A stretch of DNA of 64,000 nucleotides from NCBI GenBank assembly GCA_026745465.1, contig JACYXH010000310.1, positions 4,820,001 through 4,884,000 of the forward strand, given 5' to 3'. The notes beneath the pieces are model-generated. The model did no database searches. It saw only the letters and a program-made list of their open reading frames with translations, and had not been told where the DNA came from. A program made the translations under genes and the position numbers. Position 1 is the first letter of the stretch; the number at the start of each line of letters is the position of its first letter. Origin of the DNA: Lota lota. Lineage: Eukaryota; Chordata; Actinopteri; Gadiformes; Lotidae. This document shows, one piece after another, positions 38,278-51,485 of this stretch.

Positions 38278-38315
38278 TGTGTGTGCGTGCGCGGATGCAT
38301 GCATGCATGCGTGTG
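37991..38315. repeat. (TG)n cluster with pure core and TGCATGCA end
   Basis: Imperfect TG tracts at 37995-38160, a long pure tract at 38216-38285, and GCATGCATGCATGC at 38297-38310, which is self-complementary and Z-DNA-prone. Confidence 0.93.
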
Positions 38316-38539
38316 TGCACCTGAGTATGGCAGTGGAGCGAGACTACAGCGGTGGAGAGAGAGGGGTGGGAGAGTGCTGCAAAGACAGGGGAGTGTTTAC
38401 AAGTCTTGACATTTCTATCTGAGAAAGCCTGGTCTTAACTGGTCAGGTGTGTCAGGGTGAATGGGGCCCGCGCTGCGGCGGCTGCATCTTAAGGGGACAC
38501 CTTACTTAACCTGCCTGAGTGCACCCACCTCGGCACACA

Positions 38540-38870
38540 CTCTCTCCCACATAAACCTCTCTGTCTCCCTCCCTTTCTCTGTCTCCCTCTCTGTCCCCCC
38601 CTCTCTCTCCCTCTCAGTTTCCCTCTCTTTCTCTGTCTCCCTCACCCATCCCCTCTCTCTCCCTGTGTCTCTCTCTGTCGATCTCCCTCTCTTCCTCCCT
38701 TGCTTGCTCACACTGTCTGTTTTCTCTGTCTTTCTCCCTTTTTCTCACCTGTTATATATCTCTCCATTCCCCCCCCCATTTATATCTTGCTCTTTGTCTC
38801 TCCTTCTATATCTCTCTCCTTCTCTATCTCTTTCCTTCTCTCTTACTCCTTTCTCTGTCATTTGGCGGAA
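38540..38870. repeat. CT-rich polypyrimidine region
   Basis: About 330 bases of CTCTCTCC/TTTCTCTGTC units without strict periodicity. It yields Ser/Leu/Pro-rich chance frames only. Confidence 0.85.
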
Positions 38871-40884
38871 ATGCTTGGTTTACAAATGCTTTCTTTTTCT
38901 TGTCATTTTAAATTAGATTTTGATTGCATTAGATTAGTTTCTCCTGGAAGTCTATGGAGCTGTGATTCAATATTAGTTTTCACCCTAGTAGGTGTATGAC
39001 GCATCACAATACAGAAGAACTTATAGCTATGAGCTACAAACACCACACACTCTGTTTAATTAAACATTCTGTGCGACAATTGGCCAATGTTGACTTTGAG
39101 CGATAAGCTACAGCAATTTACCATGTATGTGTTGTCGATTTCTTGTTATTTGTTTTTATGATTTGAATGACTCAAGTTATGAATTTTATTTGCCGCATAC
39201 CCTATAACATTTTCTCTATTTTCACTGTCTCTGCCTCCACTCCTCTTTAAGATGTAGGAAGTTTTGAGCCTTGCTCATAAAAAGGTTATTGCAAAAACAT
39301 AGAATTGATGTGAATCTGTTTTTCTTTTGGTGTGGGTTCATGCTGTTATGGTTCAGATTCATGTTAGCTCTCCCCTCCGTGGTCTAGTTGTTTTTGTATG
39401 CTAGGAACATGCTGTATTTTCGCAGTAGGGCTCCAAAGTATTTTCTCTGTATGGTTGCAAATTGGGGCAAAAAATTGATGATTGACTCCTTTCACATTGC
39501 CAGTAGTTGAGTAAGCCTTTTTGTTTTTTTTAATGGTGTGTCACATTCAACGTCACGAACTACCGGAAAACAGGGAAAATGTTCCAGTGGTAACTTCCAC
39601 TGGTAACTCATTGCAGACTAATTTGGAACGATATGCAAAACAATATCGAGCCTGAAAAGGTGGCGAAAAATACATTGTCCAGCCTGGTGTCATGTTTCGG
39701 GAGTTATTTGTCCCATGAATAAATGCAGATTTTAACTTCCCCTCTAAAGACAAATGCCAGATGTGAGTGGGTGTGGGTGGGTTTTTCGTCCAGAGGTAAA
39801 GGGGCTATACAGTGAAGTCACAGAACAGCACAGGGGTGATGGGGTGCCATTACATATATATCAGCAGGTGAAGATTTCCCTAGATGCCCCCTACATGCTC
39901 TCCACATGGAAACCCTTAATCTGAGGACTCCCTGCCCACCTAGCCACATCCCCACCCCTTCCCCCCTACCCTCTGACGAGCTTGCGGAGGTGATAGCGGC
40001 TACATTTGCTACTGTTAAGGTCAGGCTGTCAGTGGGAAAGTGGCCCGTAATCATTGGCGACTTGATCTTTCCAGCGTAGATTAACTCCATTAGCCATGCA
40101 AGTTAGCGGGTTGGGGGGCTATGTAGAGCTACTTTGTGCTGTACTCTAGTGACAGTGAGGCTGAGGTAATAGGAAGTGCATAATATGGATCTTATTGTTT
40201 ACGTGCACTGTATTGTATAACGTTTGTACAGAGGCATTTCCAGGTTAGGGTGCAGGTTCTGGTGTGTGAATGTGTGTCTGACATGAGGAAAAGCTTAGCA
40301 GCATGGCTCTGGCAGGCAAAAGTGATGCGGTCACGCCGATTTACACAGAGGCCCTCACCTTAAGGTATACAGTGTGTGATTCACACTGCATCAGCAATAT
40401 GTAGGTGTGGGGATCACAATATGTGACGTTCACGCACCTGTGGGTCTTAGCAGGCGTTTCTTTCCTTTTTATAAGTCTTGATGGCGCTGAGAAGTGTCTT
40501 GTCTTTTTTGTATATATTACACGTATTTAACACAACAGCCAATTGAGAGTTGTTTGGTATACTTTTGTTTGGTTCTTCTCACTGATTTGACAAACCGAAC
40601 ATTATAGAATGTGTCACTTTCTGTGCCTTACTTTTTTTATTCTTAGTTTCGTGTTTTTTCTGTATTCCCTATTGACCTGTATGACACAGTAACATGGGTG
40701 AGAGTGCTGCTAAACAAATACACCCCAGAATTCTGTGTAATCGAAAAATTAGGCTGGCATTTGTTTGTTGCCTTTAATTTGCTGGACTGCTGGTTTTGTT
40801 TGTATTATGTGTTTTTTGGTGCTGTATTTTCCAACGTCAACTGCTTTTATGTTATATTGCATTATATTGCATTTCACTACTCAA
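38871..40884. other. Non-coding DNA, nothing recognised
   Basis: AT-rich with a 13-bp tandem (TCCAGTGGTAACT/TCCACTGGTAACT) at 39583-39608. No gene-like content. Confidence 0.55.
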
Positions 40885-40958
40885 ACTCTCTCTTTCTCGT
40901 AGATCAATTATTCCTCTCTCTCTCTTGCTCTCTCTTTCTTTCTTTCTTTCTCTCTCTC

Positions 40959-41046
<88 letters not shown>
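40885..41046. repeat. (TC)n polypyrimidine tract, 82-base pure core
   Basis: CTCT and TTTC units lead to an uninterrupted TC run at 40962-41043, the longest pure pyrimidine tract in the window. Confidence 0.97.
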
Positions 41047-41047
<1 letters not shown>

Positions 41048-41085
41048 CTCTTTCACACAGTGGCTGTTCTGTTCTATCCCAGTGT

Positions 41086-41255
41086 ATGATTGTGTGTGTG
41101 GAGGAGTGTGTCTGTGTGCATGTGTTTCTATTTGTGTGTGTGTGTGTGTTTGTGTGTGTACGGATCTGTGTATGTGTGTGCGTATGTGTATGCAGGTGTG
41201 TGTGTCTGTGTGTATGCGTGTATGCTTGTGTGTCTCTGTTTGAGTAGGTGTGCGT
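41086..41255. repeat. Imperfect (TG)n cluster
   Basis: TG tracts are broken by GTATG, GCATG and TCTG. It is separated from the TC tract by only about 40 bases. Confidence 0.88.
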
Positions 41256-42285
41256 GTGCTCCAGTCGTTAGTATTTGTCTCGTCTTGTCTCAGCATGTGC
41301 TTCTCAGAGGGTCCGTAGAAGCGTAAACGTTAATTAGGCGGACACTTGCAGTGACTCTCAACAACGGCGCGTCTGCCGATGCAAAATAAATAAACGTGCA
41401 CGGCCACGTGATCTCTGTCACCTCCTGACCCTCCCGCCATCTCACCTTCTCTTAGAGCTGTCAATTGGCGAGCTCAGTGAGCCGTCAGTGCGAGAATGGT
41501 GTTTTGTGGGAAATCATTCATACAATGGGTGGCCGTGTGTGAGGAAAGAGCAAGGTAACAGTAAGGAGTCTACACGAATCAATATTGTAAATTATATTAA
41601 TAATCAAACGCCTGGTTGTTACTGTGTTTGACTACCGTCCAAAATGATTGGAAACCCATTGTCCAGAGTCTATACAGTAGGTATCCTTGAGTGTAGATCA
41701 CTCAACTCTACCCTCTTAATAATTTATCTGAAAACTCATTATTTTTTCTGAATCTGAAACAGATAAATGCTAAATGACAAAATAATAATACCCAGTTATA
41801 ACTCAGTAATAACAGTATCACACATCCGCGTACATATTGCGGTTTTCTGTGTTGCATGAGGATGGGTTGTGGGGTGGTGGTTGGCCTCAGCTCTTCACTG
41901 GAGCAGGGCATTGTGGGTAATCTAGAGAGTGGCCTTTTGCAGTGCCACAGGCAATCTTCTCCTCATGAGTCAGGGATGCAGTTGAGGACCTCAAGGGGGC
42001 CAGATAAAGAGGAGTGCTGGGAGAGACTGAGTTGGTATTGACGGTGCGGGGGAGAGAGTAGAGAGAAGAGAGTGTATGGTGTTTTACCTGCAGATACTCA
42101 GTGCACCTCCTCCTCCTCACCCACCACCTCCTCTTCACCCACCTCTTCAGAGCACTCTGGCACTCCCAAGTTGACAGCTGAGGTCAGACCAAAAAGACCC
42201 CAGCGGAAAAAAAGCCCCCTGGCATTCTCAGCGCGTGCTGCCTGTCAAAAGGCCCCATGAAATAAACACAAACACTGAATGAGAA
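41256..42285. other. Non-coding DNA, nothing recognised
   Basis: Mixed composition. A CTCCTCC/CACC-rich stretch at 42106-42150 is the only low-complexity feature. Confidence 0.5.
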
Positions 42286-42336
42286 CGGGAGAGAGAGACA
42301 GGTACAAAGAGAGAGGAGGTAAACAAAGAGCAGGAG

Positions 42337-42397
<61 letters not shown>

Positions 42398-42590
42398 GGG
42401 GGGTATTAAGAGAGGGGTGGTAAACAAAAAGCAGGAGAGAGAGCGCAAGGGAGAAGGAGAGAGAAAGAGAGTGCGAGAAGGGTATAGAAAGAGGAGACAT
42501 AAAGTCGGAGAGGGAGAAAGAGCAAGGGAGAGAGAAACAAAGAGAGAGATAGAGAAACAAACAAGAAAGAGAGGGAGAGGAGAGAGGAAA
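42286..42590. repeat. (GA)n-rich region with an internal duplication
   Basis: Pure GA tracts at 42339-42380 and 42382-42398 are embedded in GA-rich sequence. GAGGAGGTAAACAAAGAGCA (near 42313) recurs as GGGGTGGTAAACAAAAAGCA (near 42413), about 100 bases apart, so the array grew by a larger duplication as well as dinucleotide slippage. Confidence 0.88.
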
Positions 42591-42914
42591 AACATGTTAA
42601 AACATGAAGAACATACAGAAAAGGTCTGGTGCCGTGACTTTAAAATAGACAAATAAATAAATAAATGTGGTTTGGAGAGATAGACAGCGAGAGATAATGT
42701 CAGAGCTGGCGTAATGTTAGTCTAATGGCTGATTCCATTAGCACCACGCACATTCTAAGGCTACGGGTTCTGAACAGTAGAAATTTGATAAAAAACATTT
42801 TAAACATACCCGGAGTGAAAGCAGGGATAGAACTCTATGTACCCGACAAAGTTTCTAGAAAGTTGGTAATGCATTGTGTTCTGCACTTTTCTGAGTCATG
42901 ATTATTACCTCTAG

Positions 42915-43020
<106 letters not shown>

Positions 43021-43118
43021 CTATGAGCATAGTACACTTGTGATTGTATGTGCATGCTTTCTTTTTATGGCTGATAATAATGGAAGCCAATGGACTTGTA
43101 AGTGAACATACACAGATA

Positions 43119-43152
43119 TAGGAGAGAGAGAGAGAGAGAGAGAGCTAGAGAG

Positions 43153-43184
<32 letters not shown>

Positions 43185-43187
43185 GTT
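43119..43187. repeat. (GA)n with periodic TAGA/CTAGA interruptions
   Basis: GA tracts are separated by GATAGA or GCTAGA at roughly 12-20 base spacing. Confidence 0.93.
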
Positions 43188-44768
43188 AGAGAGAATAGAG
43201 CATTGACTGCAGAAGTTGTTGGCATGAATTTCAATTTGTGAGCAACAGCCTATAATTGGTTTGCCTCCCTTAACCTATCAGCAAGGAGGTGGTGGGATTG
43301 TCTTCGGGATCTCCATAACAACTTTTTTTTCCTGTTCTATTTTGGCAACTATTAGTCACAATGAATGCAGATTCTAGCAGAAACCAGACTCAACATTAGA
43401 AGATTTCACACAATGGAAATGCCTGTATGCCTTCTCACAAAAAAAGGGATCGCCGTACGTTCATTTCTAAATTCAGATACAGGTGTTTATGTGTGTATGT
43501 GTGTGTGTGTGTGTGTGTGGGGGTGTGTGGGGGTGTTTGTGTGACTGTGTGTGTTTGAAGAGGGTGGGCTTTAGAGTTTTAGCTGATGACTTCATTGTGT
43601 GGGCTTCATTTTTATGCCGAAGCTGTGGACACATTTTTCAACCACTGTTGCAGTTCGGTCACACAGATGGCATTTGCATAGGAAATCCATGAATACAACC
43701 AAAACTTTTATGTTGTCAAGATTACCACCAAGAATGGATGCGCTTTATTACAAGATTGTCATGGACATCTGACAGACAGCCAGATAAAAATTAGAGCTTC
43801 AGGGTTGTTGTTTTTTAATCTCCCCTTAACATTACACAGAGTTCTATCTTCCGATCGTCTCTCTGGAAGAGGACTCGATCGAAGCAGAGAATGAAAAAGA
43901 AAAGTTTTTTTTCTTCTGTTCCCAAACAGTTTGTCTTATCAATCACACTGACAGATAGCACCGGGCTCTGCTCATGACTTCAACATCAGTCACAGCGGGG
44001 GAAGTTTTGGATAAATGTGAGTGCACAAATCTATATTTTCCTTGCGCTTGACTTTGCCTGGCACTCCCTGTGATGAGTCTATTGCAAACTGAGCGTGATT
44101 CATGTTCGCTCTCATCCGCGCTCACCAAGGAGGGAGAAGGTTTAAATTGTCAGGTTGCCAAGATGTTCATCCACAAGGAAACAAGGGAGGATTGTGGGAA
44201 AACAAGCTGAATGTGCAAAAGACAACTTAATAGAGGCTTTTGAAAGTTTTTCGACGAATATCAAGCCTAGTGGATGATTAGTTGGTCTATATAAGTCTTT
44301 AGCAAGCTTGTGAAGAATATTATTTAAAAGGCTAAAAGGTAGCTTATGCTTAAGGTTCGATCGTGATGTGTCCAAACCACATATTATATTTGTTTGTTTA
44401 ACAAGGGTGGATACAATTCAGTTGATCTCTTTTTCTATCATGTCTATCATCCATAACGTGAACACACTCTTAGCATTTTGGTTTTCTAATGTGTCTTTAA
44501 TACTCAATAACAATCATTGAAGACCGCGATAACAAATCAATAATCACGTTTTTGACTTTTTCAAACATACCTTTTCTGTTGGAAAGTGCTAGAGTGGAGG
44601 GAGAAGGGGTGAAAATACGAGGTGCACAATGGAAGGTAAGTGAAATACTCACTCTTCCATTGTGGAGCGAGCCCGGAGCAGCCGGCTGGAGGAGCCGCAT
44701 ACTGCTGTTGTGTAAAAAAGATTGAGGACTTGGGTTTGTTGGTCCATTACTTTCCTTGAGATGGGGTG

Positions 44769-44769
<1 letters not shown>
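43188..44769. other. Non-coding DNA with a short TG tract
   Basis: A TG/GGGGTG tract lies at 43491-43555. Otherwise this is unique sequence with no recognisable gene. Confidence 0.5.

Positions 44770-44802
<33 letters not shown>
44770..44802 (+). repeat. (G)33 homopolymer
   Basis: 33 consecutive Gs, an extreme length for a mononucleotide G tract and a likely site of length error in assembly. The minus strand reads as a Pro run. Confidence 0.9.
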
Positions 44803-44803
<1 letters not shown>

Positions 44804-44827
44804 AGGCCAATGCGCATGAGGGCACCT

Positions 44828-44862
44828 ATGTGTGTGTGCTTGTGCTTGCATGAACCTGTCTT

Positions 44863-44899
<37 letters not shown>

Positions 44900-45083
44900 G
44901 TGTGCCTAGGTGTAGGTGTGTATGTATGTGCATGCCTCTGAATGTGAGTGTACATTATTATGGGTTGTGCATCCGTGTGTCTGCATTATTTTGGTTTGTG
45001 CATGTGTGCACGCGCATATGTGTGTGTGTGTGTGTTTTGTGGGGTGGGTCTATGTCGGTATTTGTGTGTGCGTGGGGGGAGGA
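44828..45083. repeat. Imperfect (TG)n cluster
   Basis: TG tracts occur at 44863-44894 and 45018-45036, with TGTGTGC/GCATG variants between them. Confidence 0.85.
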
Positions 45084-46333
45084 TTTTACGAGTGCTTTCT
45101 TCTCTGTTGGAGGAGACGGGAGGAGCCAGTATAGGGGGAATAAATAGTATTTTATGTGGTTGTGTTAATTTTTTCACAGCAGGACCCCAGCACATAATTT
45201 TATGTGTTAAAAGATATTCTCGTATATCACACCACAAAAAGTTTTCACACCTGAAACTAAATTCTATGCTGCATATGAAGCTGCAATGTCTATATTTGTT
45301 CATGTACCATACAGCGTGGTATTAGCAGAAATTCAAGCAGATATAATAGACAAAGGCACAAAAGAATAACAAGTATCCAACACAAAATGGCTGTTCAGGA
45401 ACTGGATTCACTTCCAATTTCCAAATTCCTAAATAATTGCATACTTTTATTTTCTAGAGAAATATTTTAACCTTCAAAAAACAGGCTTTAAGATACACAG
45501 GATCATGTGACGTTTTCCCGTGGCACCCCAGGTGGCAAAACACATCTGTTGTGTTGGTTGGCAATATGGTGCCAACACAAATCGTATCAAACAACAGCAG
45601 TGGTTTCATACCTTGAGGCTTTCAGTAGACGGCAGTGTGTTCGCTTAATGAAATTTATATTAATGGTAATTTTGTGCTTGAGTATGTATGTGTGTGTGTG
45701 ATGAAATACACACGAAGTGTTTTGATTATCATGTTTGTCAAAACTGAACCGTCGCTTGGAGTGTATTATGAAAAGGTCTCATTGTAACGGCTGAGTAGGA
45801 CAAGTCCTTGGATATGGTATTTAATGGAAAACGTACAGAAAATAAAGAAAACTATTGTTCAACTTGGGTAAGAGAACGTCTAACAGGATTCCTTCTACAA
45901 TCATCTTTGAATATTGAGATCAAGGTTCTTTCATGAAAAGCCATCATGAATTAGAGAATGTGATGCAAGCGAACAGTTCAGAGTAAGATTTTATGAATAA
46001 ACATCTTGCACCTAAACCTCTGGCATCAAACTTTATATTTAGCTGATATTCCGTTATCAAATACGATCTTTCTATAAACGAATTTTCTGCCCTAAATAGA
46101 TGATATCCCATTTAAGAGCTGACTTTCTGTGCCGTTGTACATTGATTTGATTTTAAAGTGCCTTTTATGTCAAGCTGTATTTTTCAGAATCGAGGTAAAT
46201 ACATTGAGGACCTGAATAAACTCTAACAGCTGCTGTAAGCAGATGTTTGACCACCTGAAAAATGCATATTGTTTTCAATGTGCTTTTGCAAAAACCCATG
46301 CGTAAAACACCCATGCATAAAAAATATAATAAT

Positions 46334-46335
<2 letters not shown>

Positions 46336-46395
<60 letters not shown>
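46336..46395. repeat. (TA)30 microsatellite
   Basis: A pure TA run of about 60 bases following ATAATAATTAT. Confidence 0.97.
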
Positions 46396-46397
<2 letters not shown>

Positions 46398-47248
46398 AAC
46401 TCAGTAAACAATAGAAACGCAAGAAGTCTATAATCTTGTAAGGAAAACAGCCAGCTTTGAATACTAATCTCACAGGTTTGGAATCTCTTCAAATAAATGT
46501 TAATATATTGAATATCTAACTCTTTAGATAATCCACTCTGACACTTTTAATGCATTTTTTCTGACAGTTTAGAAATCACAATACAACATTTTTGTAATGG
46601 GGAAAGAATGTTGCTCATCTTAAAGACTAAGGAATGTTCAAGGCTCTTGTGAAGTAAAATATTTTTTTAAATAGCAGACCGTGCGGTGAAATGTTTATAC
46701 AACAAACAGCAACATACACGCACACGCACACAACACACACACCATGGCAGAAGGACACTATTGATGTCTGAAGAAAAATAATTGTTTTTCTCTTCAGTTT
46801 ATCAATCACTTGCAATTTCTTGGGCTTAGGAACTGAAAAAGCAAGTCCATTGTCGTAAATGCCTAAGAATGTTATAAAAGACTGGCTAGCAATGCAATTT
46901 TTTCTCAAAGTAAATATATTCATTGTATTGTGGAGCCTTAAAACACACACACACACACATACACACACACACACACACACACCTTTCTCCCACATCAATT
47001 AGTGACTGAGATGAGACAAGGGTCAGTGATACACACCATTATCTTCCTCAGAGCTCTAAAAAAGCTAATTGTTTTGTTTCAATGCAGAGTGATAGAAAAC
47101 ACCATATATCTGTACAATCCGTTAAGCTGTCAATAATGTTACTTTCACTTTGCGCACCCGCCTCCAAACAGACTGAGCTACAGTTCTCTCCATCCAGACA
47201 CATAAATGTACTTTCAAACGAAGAGACAAACAAACGCTATTGCGTTCA

Positions 47249-47268
47249 CACACACGCGCACACACACA

Positions 47269-47331
<63 letters not shown>
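47249..47331. repeat. (CA)n microsatellite
   Basis: Begins with CACACGCGCAC and one AACA interruption, then a pure CA tract to the end. Confidence 0.96.
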
Positions 47332-47333
<2 letters not shown>

Positions 47334-50144
47334 GCACTGACTGTGCCGCGCCTTAGGCTGCATTTGAGTCTTTTGATCATACAGAGTATGGATCAATCCG
47401 TGGATCAAAGATATCCCAGATTTCATCCATTGTCTGCTTTTGCCTTTGCTCTTGTCAATGTAAGTGTGTGTGTACGTGTGTTTGTGTAGGGGTGTGTGTA
47501 TCTCATCCATTATAGTAAAACACAGAAGCAAAGTCATGTTCAAATGAGAGGACAACTGAGTGCACAACTTTGTGACTGGGACTATTCATTTCTATTCATG
47601 TAAAAGAAAAGAGGATTCAAAATGATCAAGGAAAAATATTCAAGGAAATTCAAAAGCCCCATTGACTTGCCCATGGACTGCTGCCAATCATGTGGCAGTT
47701 GTCACATGATTGGCTAGATTTGTTCAAATGCAGCTGACGTCATTCGGATCTTCGCAGTCGCTAACGTTTTAATAGAAAACTGATGGGAAGACAGTCTGCT
47801 TCCGTGCACCGTCTGCCTGTCCCACCTAACAAATTAAATAGAGGAACCTTTAAATGGAGGTGAGGCAAAAAGGTTTGCAACTCTGCGTTGACATACACTG
47901 TGAAATAGTAGGGACGATTTAAGACGGCAAATTATAGCAGTGATGGAAGGGAAAAGTACAGTGTTCTGTCTTGTTCGCAGTGACTTGTTTGTGAGTTTTT
48001 TAATCCCTCCATAGCAGAATGCAGAGTCTGCTAACCACAACCACTACTACTCAACCCCTACTGTCTCCGACATACATACACACACACACACACACACATA
48101 TGCACGTCCTCCATTCCCCTGTAGGCTTTTTCACTAACTACTATTGTAGAAAGCTGCTAAATGTCTCTCCTTTGGTTGGCGGATGAGGGAGATGAGGGCT
48201 CCTCATAAACCTAATTGGATTTCAGTAAATCCGCCAAGCCTATGGGAGAGGCAATCGATTTCCCTCATCGATGGTGTGAGCAAAACTGAGCAGGCAAGCA
48301 CACATCATGGACGCACACTGTTGAGTTCTGGGGATTTCTAGATAAAATGAGGCTATGAGACTGAATTAGAGATTTGCGTGATTTGTCCCCCCGTTTTCTT
48401 TGGAGGAGCCACAATTAACTTGTGTGCATATGCATTTAAAAGAGACTGCTTTTCCGTTGTACCACTTCAAACCTGGTAGGTGCAAAGACACAAAATACCA
48501 CCGGCCTACCATGACAGCAATGTGGTTATTTTTCTCCATGTTATTAAGGACAGTATTTTGGTATTTTTCACACATGTGTGGGATTGTGTGTTAGCCAACA
48601 GGCTAGGTCAATTATTACACAAAGAAAAAAAAACAGAATGCTCAATCTCAATTTTCACAATTTGTCTTTGTGTCAAACAGCCAACGTGGCAACAATTTGG
48701 CGACTGGAAATCGAAGGATGATACGGTAGTGGAGCTACACGAGAACCAGGCGAGGGGATCGTCTCTCTTGGCGAAGAGACAGCATTTTTTAGTTGTGATT
48801 TGCCTTAGACGGTCCTCTCCCACTGCGAAGCTGCAAGGCGTAATGATGAGACTCATTTCAGCCATTCAGCCGCCCATTATCTCTTGCCCTGCTGTGTGCA
48901 CATACACTGTCAAACAAGAGAGCCAGGAAAATGAGGCACGATTGTCGCATTATACAGTCACAAGACACCACCCCCTTTTCAGATGTACACAAACCTTGTT
49001 TGATGGAAGGATGCCCGTGAGTATAGTTGTAAATAATTCACCCCCTGCTGGGATACCTGTAGGCATCCCTATGCTACTTCAATATGTCTAATTGGGATGT
49101 GTGTACGGTTGTTGAACCCAAACCACCGATGCTAAAGTTGAGAGAAGCCAACCGGGCGGGAGTTATTGGAAAGCAGAGAGGAGGTGGAGTGTTCGCACAG
49201 CTGCACACTCGCTGGCTCGCTGTGAATGTGGCTAAATATGTCAATACCGTCAAAAGCAGGGGGGGGGGGGACATCTTGACACACTCAGGGTGTAAACTGT
49301 TGAGATGGCGTTCACTATGTACTACTAATGATCCAGTACGAAGCTAATTGAGCAGTTTAGAACTGTGAAGTACATCACTGCTTGTAGTTTTTGTTGACGT
49401 GTCATATCCCATGGATTCATTTAATATGAATACCATGAGCCGAACCCAGGTTCAATTATGTCTGACTGGTATAGGTCAAGTGCATTGCAAGAAAACCCCT
49501 TTAAAGAACACCAGCAAAAAAGCACACACATTATACATAAAGCAGTATCCGTGGTATCCAAGAGTAGTATCCCACTTAGCATCTTCCTGTCCTATCTCCA
49601 ATCAAGTCAGTTCATATAGTTTCATAATAGTTTGATTGAAAAGATGTGCTCTGCTCAAGTTGGATGTGAACAAAATGGTAATATGTGAGCCCATTGACAG
49701 TAAATATAGTAGTAAACACTTACTCTGTAAAAGAAAAATAAAGATGGCAAGATTTGCAATAGCATTATGCTATTGCTCATGCCCTCGTTTCCGCTGACAG
49801 ATTGAACAAGAGAATATATCTTCAGTAAATGAACGCATCGTAAGTGGGGTGGGCAGGGGGAGGAACCACAGAAAGACTGTCTTTGGTTGTGTGCATTCCT
49901 GTGTGTGTGTGTGTCAGAACAGCCGCTTGTTTGTATATTTTTCTCTTCAAATTGCTCAGAGGATACTTTACTTCCCCTAATTGAAAAATCACATCATTAT
50001 CTCCTTCTTTATGTCCTCGCCCAGGGATAAACAAAAGCCGAGCTTAAGTCACATGCAGCTTTGCCTCAACTTATATCTTTTAACATCTCACTCTTGAAGC
50101 TTTGTGGGCTCTTATTTTTTTGGAGGAGATTGTTTTCGGGTCGG

Positions 50145-50180
50145 CAACCCTGTGTGTGTGTGTGTTAGAATCTGTACGAA

Positions 50181-50211
<31 letters not shown>

Positions 50212-50226
50212 TAGAATCTGTATGAA

Positions 50227-50310
<84 letters not shown>
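50145..50310. repeat. Compound (TG)n / TTAGAATCTGTACGAATGTC array, copy 1
   Basis: Starts with CAACCC and fourteen bases of TG, then TTAGAATCTGTACGAATGTC, a TG tract, TTAGAATCTGTATGAATGTC and a long TG tract. The first roughly 55 bases recur identically at 53190. Confidence 0.93.
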
Positions 50311-50311
<1 letters not shown>

Positions 50312-51309
50312 ACGGGCGGTATCGATAGTAGAGTTTGAGGGATAGCACTGCAGGAAGCTAGCATAGCGGCCCAGTCTGCTGTAACAGAACGGCATGGGAT
50401 GAAAGGCTGACCTTAAGTTAGCTCGGTCACTGATCACAGGCTACCCACGTTGCTCCACTGACCAATCAAGTTGTCGGCTCCTCGCTCCAGTGATCGGAGC
50501 CAAGGTTTTCTTAATTTATTAATTTATTATATGTTATTTTTTTCACTGGTGCCTATCTTGATAAAAGCCAAGATGACAATCATGGAACACCAGCCCCCAA
50601 GACATGCTCACGCGCTGGGACGACAGGAACACAATTGATCGAGATATAGATGGATGAAATAGATATAGGAGATGGAAGGAAAAAGGGGGGTGGGATGTAG
50701 GCTAGAGTGGGGGGGGGGGAAGGGGGCTGTAGTGGGTGGGTGTGTGGGGGTGGTGGAAGTTTGGGCTGAGTACTTACAGTCGATGTTGTATCTCAGCGGC
50801 GCTTGCCAGCAGCAATCAAGACAAGCACAGCTGGGAGTCTGAAGGCTGAAGGAAAACAGCCCAACTGGAGCGGACATTAACGGACAACCTCACCTCCTCC
50901 TCCACCACCACAACCGCCAGCGGCGGAAAAACTTAGGAAAAACACAAAGATGGCAAGATAATTTGCTGCACATTTTATATACCAAAGGTCAAGTTGATAT
51001 TTGTAGTTTAGCTTATGTTTGACTAAAAAGAAAAAAAGAGTTTTCTCTCTCCAGTTCCACATTAGACAAGTCCATTTTTCTGCTCCGCTGGGAAGACTGA
51101 CAGATCTGGCATATTTACATGACACATTGACAAGTGGAAAAGCAGCGAGCAAAGCAAGCTGTCTTCTCGGAGAGCGTCTTCAAGCGTTGAGTTATGATTA
51201 CGTTCTCTGTACCGCGTGTATGAACTATTTCCAGTTCTTTTCTCTTGCTTGGCGTGACAGCCCTTCTAGTATTGCATGTAAACTCTCGTGGCAAGATAGT
51301 AAGTAATAA
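50311..51309. other. Non-coding DNA, G-rich near 50674-50760
   Basis: The + strand at 50674-50760 has several GGGG runs, including nine or more consecutive Gs. No gene is seen. Confidence 0.5.
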
Positions 51310-51485
51310 GCTAAGGTGTGTGGGTAGGGTGTTCGACTCCTAGTTGAAAGGTTGTGGTTTCAAATCCTACAATGTCTGTGATTTACCTGTAGCCATCCTT
51401 ACTATAATGCTTAAACCCAACCTGCTCATTATTGGCATGTACTCACTCACCCTGAATTGCTTTGCTAAAATAAATGCATAGTAAT
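51310..51485 (+). mobile_element. tRNA-derived SINE, decayed
   Basis: The head has a weak A-box region (TAAGGTGTGTGGGTAG), then TAGTTGAAAGGTT and a B box-like GTTTCAAATCC at 51357-51367. The tail has ACCCTGAATTGCTTTGCTAAA and AAATGCATAG, related to the CTTTGGATAAAAGC-TCTGCTAAATG tail type. It belongs to the same family as the 32865-33019 element. Confidence 0.65.

Larger units (their letters stand above)
45084..50144. other. Non-coding DNA with TA and CA arrays
   Basis: Outside the (TA)n at 46336-46395 and the CA arrays at 46708-46743, 46942-46982, 47249-47331 and 48073-48100, this is AT-rich unique sequence. A 203-codon chance frame at 48480-49091 has no family signature. A 10-base G run lies at 49260-49270. 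Confidence 0.55.

Noticed and set aside
40698..41243. 181-codon frame with Ser-Leu and Cys-Val repeats
   Set aside because: Made largely of (TC)n and (TG)n microsatellites. The hydrophobic start is T-rich chance sequence.
44340..44365. AGGTTCGATCG as an isolated B box
   Set aside because: No A box or SINE body around it; probably chance.
48480..49091. 203-codon open frame on the + strand
   Set aside because: No domain pattern. Residue composition looks like translated non-coding DNA.
50145..50310. Regular repeat-spacer look suggestive of a CRISPR-type array
   Set aside because: Spacers are TG runs of the same sequence, unit number is two, and the genome is vertebrate. It is a compound microsatellite.
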